Below, in pieces: positions 60,731 to 64,000 of a stretch of 64,000 nt of DNA. The stretch covers positions 1-64,000 of the forward strand of contig NZ_AUJY01000001.1 of the NCBI RefSeq assembly GCF_000424465.1, in the 5' to 3' direction. The DNA is from Butyrivibrio hungatei NK4A153 (GTDB lineage Bacteria; Bacillota; Clostridia; Lachnospirales; Lachnospiraceae). The translations under genes and the position numbers were made by a program. Each line of letters begins with the position of its first letter. The first letter of the stretch is position 1. A model generated the notes under the pieces. That model did not search any database. It was not told where the DNA came from and was given only the letters and a program-made list of their open reading frames with translations.

Positions 60731-62344
60731 ATGAAAAAGACATTTAAAAGAGGTATTAATGGAATTGTGAGCATGGCGCTTGCAACAAGCTTACTTGTAG
60801 GATGCGGCGGAGCAAACAGTGCACCTGCGGCAGATGCGGAGAACCCGTCGTATTCCGATAAGTCAAGCGGATACGATCTTAATTCGGCGGAGCCCGTCGA
60901 GGGAATGTGCGAAACTTGTGATGACACGGGATTTGTGGAGTATCCGATCGAGAATAATGAGACATACGAAAAGCCCGATGAGAACGGCGCAACGCTGGTT
61001 AGTACCAATCCGCTCTCGACATTTGCGATGGACGTTGACACGGCATCTTATGCAAATGTAAGAAGAATGATCGAAGACGGATACGGAAAAGGCAACATTC
61101 CTGCGGATGCGGTAAGACCCGAGGAGTTTTTGAATTATTTTTCATATGACCTTAATGCACCGAAGAACGGCGATGCATTCGGCATAACAACAGAGATCTC
61201 GGATTGCCCTTGGAACAAAGACCACAAGATGATGTTCGTGGGGTTAAAAACGGGAGATATAAATACAGAAAAGCTTCCCAAGAGTAATCTTGTTTTCCTG
61301 ATCGATGTATCGGGTTCCATGCGCTCTGATGACAAGCTTCCGCTTCTTAAAAAGAGCATGAATGAGTTTGTCGACAATTACACGGGCGAGGGCACGGTAT
61401 CTGTCGTTACATATTCGGGCGAAGAAAAAGTAGTCCTTGAGGGTGAGGAGCTTAAGAACAAGGATAAGATAAAGAGAGCCATTAACAGTCTCAGCGCAAA
61501 CGGATGCACCAACGGACAGAGCGGAATGGAGAGAGCTTACCGGATTGCGGCCGATAACTTTGTTGAAGGCGGCGTAAACAGAGTTATTATGGCAACTGAC
61601 GGTGATCTCAACGTTGGAATATCGGATCCTGATGAACTTGAGAATTTTATAAAAGAGAAAAAAGATACAGGTGTATTTTTGTCGGTACTTGGCTTTGGTA
61701 CAGGCAACTTTAAGGATGCGAGTATGCAGAGACTAGCTGATTGCGGAAACGGAAACTATTCATATATCGATTCAATGATGGAAGCAAAGAAGGTTCTTGT
61801 TGAAGAGATGAGCTCAACTATGGTTACCGTTGCAAAAGATGCAAAGATTCAGGTTGAGTTTAACCCCGCAAAGGTAAACAGCTACAGGCTTATCGGATAT
61901 GAAAACAGACAGCTTGACGCCGCAGATTTTAACGATGATAAGAAGGACGGCGGAGAGGTAGGCGCAGGTCACAGCGTTATCGCACTATATGAGATCACTA
62001 CCGCGGACAGTGCGAAAGCGATTGACTTAAAGTATCAGGAAGGCGATAAAAAGGACTATGGCAATGAGTATGCTACCGTAAACGTAAGATACAAGGAACC
62101 CGAAGGCTCTGAGTCAAAGCTTTCAAGCTACGCCGTATCAGATGCGGATGTTAAGGCTGCAACCGATAACATGAAGTTTGCGCAGATCGTTGCGGAGTTT
62201 TCACTTATTCTTTCTGACAGCGATTATAAGGGCGATGCAAGCTATGATCACGTTATCGATACTTATGCAGAGATAAATAACAAAGACGAGTACAAGGATG
62301 AGTTCATTCAGCTTGTAAGGATGGTGGCTAAGAGAGCGCTGTAA
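60731..62344 (+). CDS. VWA-domain lipoprotein (YfbK-like)
   Basis: A 537-residue protein with a lipoprotein signal (lipid Cys25 in LLVGCGG), a linker, and a von Willebrand A domain with the metal site DVSGSM (Asp192-x-Ser194-x-Ser196). The block PLSTFAMDVDTASYANVRRM ahead of the VWA domain and the C-terminal end (EINNKDEYKDEFIQLVRMVA) match the YfbK/DUF3520 type. VWA lipoproteins mediate protein contacts at the cell surface. CGGAGGG precedes the start. The ECF sigma/anti-sigma pair follows after 60 nt, suggesting a shared stress circuit. Confidence 0.88.
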   Translation: MKKTFKRGINGIVSMALATSLLVGCGGANSAPAADAENPSYSDKSSGYDLNSAEPVEGMCETCDDTGFVEYPIENNETYEKPDENGATLVSTNPLSTFAMDVDTASYANVRRMIEDGYGKGNIPADAVRPEEFLNYFSYDLNAPKNGDAFGITTEISDCPWNKDHKMMFVGLKTGDINTEKLPKSNLVFLIDVSGSMRSDDKLPLLKKSMNEFVDNYTGEGTVSVVTYSGEEKVVLEGEELKNKDKIKRAINSLSANGCTNGQSGMERAYRIAADNFVEGGVNRVIMATDGDLNVGISDPDELENFIKEKKDTGVFLSVLGFGTGNFKDASMQRLADCGNGNYSYIDSMMEAKKVLVEEMSSTMVTVAKDAKIQVEFNPAKVNSYRLIGYENRQLDAADFNDDKKDGGEVGAGHSVIALYEITTADSAKAIDLKYQEGDKKDYGNEYATVNVRYKEPEGSESKLSSYAVSDADVKAATDNMKFAQIVAEFSLILSDSDYKGDASYDHVIDTYAEINNKDEYKDEFIQLVRMVAKRAL

Positions 62345-62404
62345 ATGATATAATTATCATGTTACCGCTAATTCTTTTACTTGGTTTCGATATCGGGTGA
62401 TAGC

Positions 62405-62887
62405 ATGGGAAAAAGCAGGGATAGGGCGGCAACTCTTTTGGAAAAATACGGTAATGCCATACTTAGGACGGCGTATTCATACCTTCACAATATGGAGGAT
62501 GCGGAAGATATTTTGCAGGATACGCTTATACAGTATCTTAAATCCGACTCTGAGTACAATGACGAGGAGCATGAGAAGGCATGGCTGCTGCGGGTTGCCA
62601 TAAATCTTAGCAAGAACAAAGTAAAATACAATAAAGTCCGGGAGACCGATGAGCTGATGGAAGAGCTGGTTTCCGAGGAAAAAGAGGAATTGTCTTTTGT
62701 CTGGGAAGCTGTAAAAACCCTTCCTGAGAAGTACGCTGAAGTTATTCATCTGTACTATCAGGAGGGGTATCAAACCGCTGATATTGCGGGAATATTGAAT
62801 AAAAAAGAATCTACCGTCAGGTCGGACCTGAAGCGGGCGCGAGAGAAGTTAAAAGAAATTTTGAAGGAGGGATATGACTTTGAGTAA
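62405..62887 (+). CDS. ECF-type sigma-70 factor
   Basis: A 160-residue extracytoplasmic-function sigma factor with region 2 (ILRTAYSYLHNMEDAEDILQ) and region 4 (LPEKYAEVIHLYYQEGYQTA, then DIAGILNKKESTVRSDLKRA) as the DNA-binding helix-turn-helix. It lacks regions 1 and 3. ATG 62405 is chosen with GGGTGA upstream; a longer frame starts at 62381. The next gene, a single-helix anti-sigma candidate, overlaps it by 14 nt, the standard arrangement for an ECF sigma factor and its membrane-bound inhibitor. Confidence 0.92.
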   Translation: MGKSRDRAATLLEKYGNAILRTAYSYLHNMEDAEDILQDTLIQYLKSDSEYNDEEHEKAWLLRVAINLSKNKVKYNKVRETDELMEELVSEEKEELSFVWEAVKTLPEKYAEVIHLYYQEGYQTADIAGILNKKESTVRSDLKRAREKLKEILKEGYDFE

Positions 62888-63824
62888 ATACAATGAGTTA
62901 ATGCAGAATATAGTCGTTACTGAAGATATGAAAAGCCGAATCCTTCGAAATATCGAGCTCGAGCTTGACGGAACGGATGTATTTGGCGGAGAAAAAAGAG
63001 ACCGCAGTAGCGAAAACGGAATTGGAAGTAACGGCGGCGGTAGCAACGATATCGAAAAGGTAATTTCCATAGATGAGGCAGATAACGAGAAGAAAATCCG
63101 TAACTTTGGAGATTCACTGCGCGGAAGATGGGCGACTTATGTGGCCGCTGCGCTTGTTTTTATCCTAAGTGGAATTGTTGTAAAAAGCATTATCGGCGAT
63201 CCCAGCCACAGCAGCAGTACCGCCGTAATGAGTGAAGACAGCTATAAACCTAAGCCCGCACCCACGGTAACGGAAGAAGCAGCTGCAAGCGAGGAGCCTG
63301 TGGATGCGGCAGAAGCGATTGAGGGTGATGCAAGTGCTGACAGTGCTGTTAAGGCAGCAGGAGAAGCGGAAGTCAAAGATGATGCTGCTATTCAGAGTGG
63401 TGCGAGATTTGAGTACGAGGAGAAAGTGACTCTTGTTAAAGAATATTCGGCTGATAAAAAGCTTTCTGTGTTCCATATTGCGCAGGTAAAGAATGCATCG
63501 GAAAAAGATGCCGAACTGTCATGTTATACCGAGTGCTATCAGGGAAATGAGAAGTTGCAACAGATTTATTCCGGCGAGAATATGACGGGAAAAACAATGG
63601 GAATAAATGAGACTTATGGCATAATCATTGGATATTCTTTGAAAAATGATACGGATGATGTAAGTTTTGTTGTGATTGATAGGAACAGTCCCGATAAGAA
63701 AGTGCTTTTTGAAAAGACATATACAATGGATGAACTTAAGGGGAATTCCTCGGTTCTGCCTTCGGATTACATCGAGGAAGAGCAGCTTGGTGGGTTGTTT
63801 GATGAAGGTGTGAAAACCAAATAG
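62874..63824 (+). CDS. Membrane-bound anti-sigma factor candidate
   Basis: A 316-residue protein with a cytoplasmic N-terminus (1-82) where an anti-sigma domain would be, one membrane helix (about 83-105, WATYVAAALVFILSGIVV), an Ala/Glu/Asp-rich linker, and an outer beta-rich domain. The zinc anti-sigma motif HxxxCxxC is absent, so it is a non-zinc type or a divergent one. The 14-nt overlap with the ECF gene is the best evidence of function. Release of the sigma factor might follow damage sensed by the outer domain; this is inference. Confidence 0.78.
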   Translation: MTLSKYNELMQNIVVTEDMKSRILRNIELELDGTDVFGGEKRDRSSENGIGSNGGGSNDIEKVISIDEADNEKKIRNFGDSLRGRWATYVAAALVFILSGIVVKSIIGDPSHSSSTAVMSEDSYKPKPAPTVTEEAAASEEPVDAAEAIEGDASADSAVKAAGEAEVKDDAAIQSGARFEYEEKVTLVKEYSADKKLSVFHIAQVKNASEKDAELSCYTECYQGNEKLQQIYSGENMTGKTMGINETYGIIIGYSLKNDTDDVSFVVIDRNSPDKKVLFEKTYTMDELKGNSSVLPSDYIEEEQLGGLFDEGVKTK

Positions 63825-63829
63825 TTTTA

Positions 63830-63868
63830 AATAAAAATAGCAATCTTCCAAGAAGATTGCTATTTCTT
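63830..63868. terminator. Bidirectional terminator between anti-sigma gene and rnpB
   Basis: AAATAGCAATCTTC pairs with GAAGATTGCTATTT around CAA, followed by CTTTT on the plus strand and an A/T-rich flank on the minus strand. Confidence 0.85.
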
Positions 63869-63879
63869 TTCTCTTTAAG

Positions 63880-64000
63880 AGTAGGACTGTAAGCCGGGTT
63901 ATGTCGTGGATGATCATCTATCTAGGACTGTCGTCGCCGACAGCCTCAAGCGACCCACCTGAAAGCGAACCGGGCCGGCTCATGGCTTTCTTTTCGGTCT
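63880..64000 (-). ncRNA. rnpB: RNase P RNA (rnpB), 3-prime part
   Basis: Read as its complement, the segment contains the conserved RNase P landmarks: GTAAGCCGGGTTATGTCGTG near the 3-prime end, CATCTATCTAGG, and CCTCAAGCGACCCACC. The RNA is transcribed on the minus strand and its 5-prime part lies beyond the window. It is the catalytic RNA that matures tRNA 5-prime ends. Confidence 0.92.

Overview
The window reads as a chromosomal segment of a Gram-positive, motile anaerobe of the Lachnospiraceae, most like Butyrivibrio/Pseudobutyrivibrio (an inference from gene content and protein style; no search was run). Supporting signs are a moderately AT-rich genome with strong AGGAGG-type ribosome sites and frequent TTG/GTG starts, a dgt-dnaG-rpoD macromolecular-synthesis operon, LPXTG/sortase pili, a CIRCE element, YesM/YesN-type sugar regulation, a flagellar hook gene with a sigma-28-like promoter, and no outer-membrane genes.

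Layout. 1-1.5 kb: AT-rich accessory DNA (JAB-domain protein, small orphans) ending in a tRNA 3-prime-end fragment plus terminator that looks like an attachment-site scar. 1.6-7 kb: a c-di-GMP-I riboswitch before an orphan two-helix membrane protein, an RsmH-type methyltransferase, surE, a near-palindromic sequence of about 620 bp, and a PAS-GGDEF-EAL protein. 7.2-12.6 kb: secreted M13 peptidase plus an ABC exporter-type pair behind a promoter buried in a large dyad. 12.6-16.4 kb: dus, serine acetyltransferase, flgE. 16.5-27.4 kb: a pilus locus (c-di-GMP-I riboswitch, coiled-coil protein, signal peptidase, 1544-residue surface protein, backbone pilin, class C sortase, minor pilin, second sortase). 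27.5-30.5 kb: a mecA-like gene behind a CIRCE element, an arginase-fold protein carrying a terminator-like hairpin inside its coding region, and two tRNA-Leu genes. 30.6-37.5 kb: YesM/YesN two-component system and an oligosaccharide ABC importer. 37.6-45.0 kb: a three-gene, translationally coupled envelope operon. 45.1-50 kb: accessory region with a second identical tRNA-Leu, two arrays of six exact 52-bp hairpin repeats, a nuclease-like protein, a secreted metalloprotease and a frameshifted XRE regulator. 50-51.7 kb: three small conserved genes. 51.8-59.9 kb: dgt, dnaG, rpoD, trmK, a TGS-domain nucleoside kinase and an epimerase. 59.9-64 kb: a trypsin-like protease, a VWA lipoprotein, an ECF sigma/anti-sigma pair, and the 3-prime part of RNase P RNA on the minus strand.

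How the genes fit together. The recurrent theme is c-di-GMP and the motile/sessile switch. Two c-di-GMP-I riboswitches, one EAL protein with all catalytic residues, and one GT2 glycosyltransferase fused to a degenerate GGDEF-EAL module lie within 45 kb. Sequences matching a sigma-28 (FliA/SigD) promoter precede flgE, the pilus sortase and the GT2 operon. The GT2 operon is the best candidate for an undescribed system: an LtaS-like phosphoglycerol transferase, a cellulose-synthase-like GT2 whose predicted c-di-GMP receptor is a dead EAL domain rather than PilZ, and a membrane-anchored glycosidase-like/GDPD fusion. Together they suggest c-di-GMP-controlled synthesis, phosphoglycerol decoration and trimming of a surface polysaccharide. 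That function is inference; the domain residues and the promoter are seen in the sequence.
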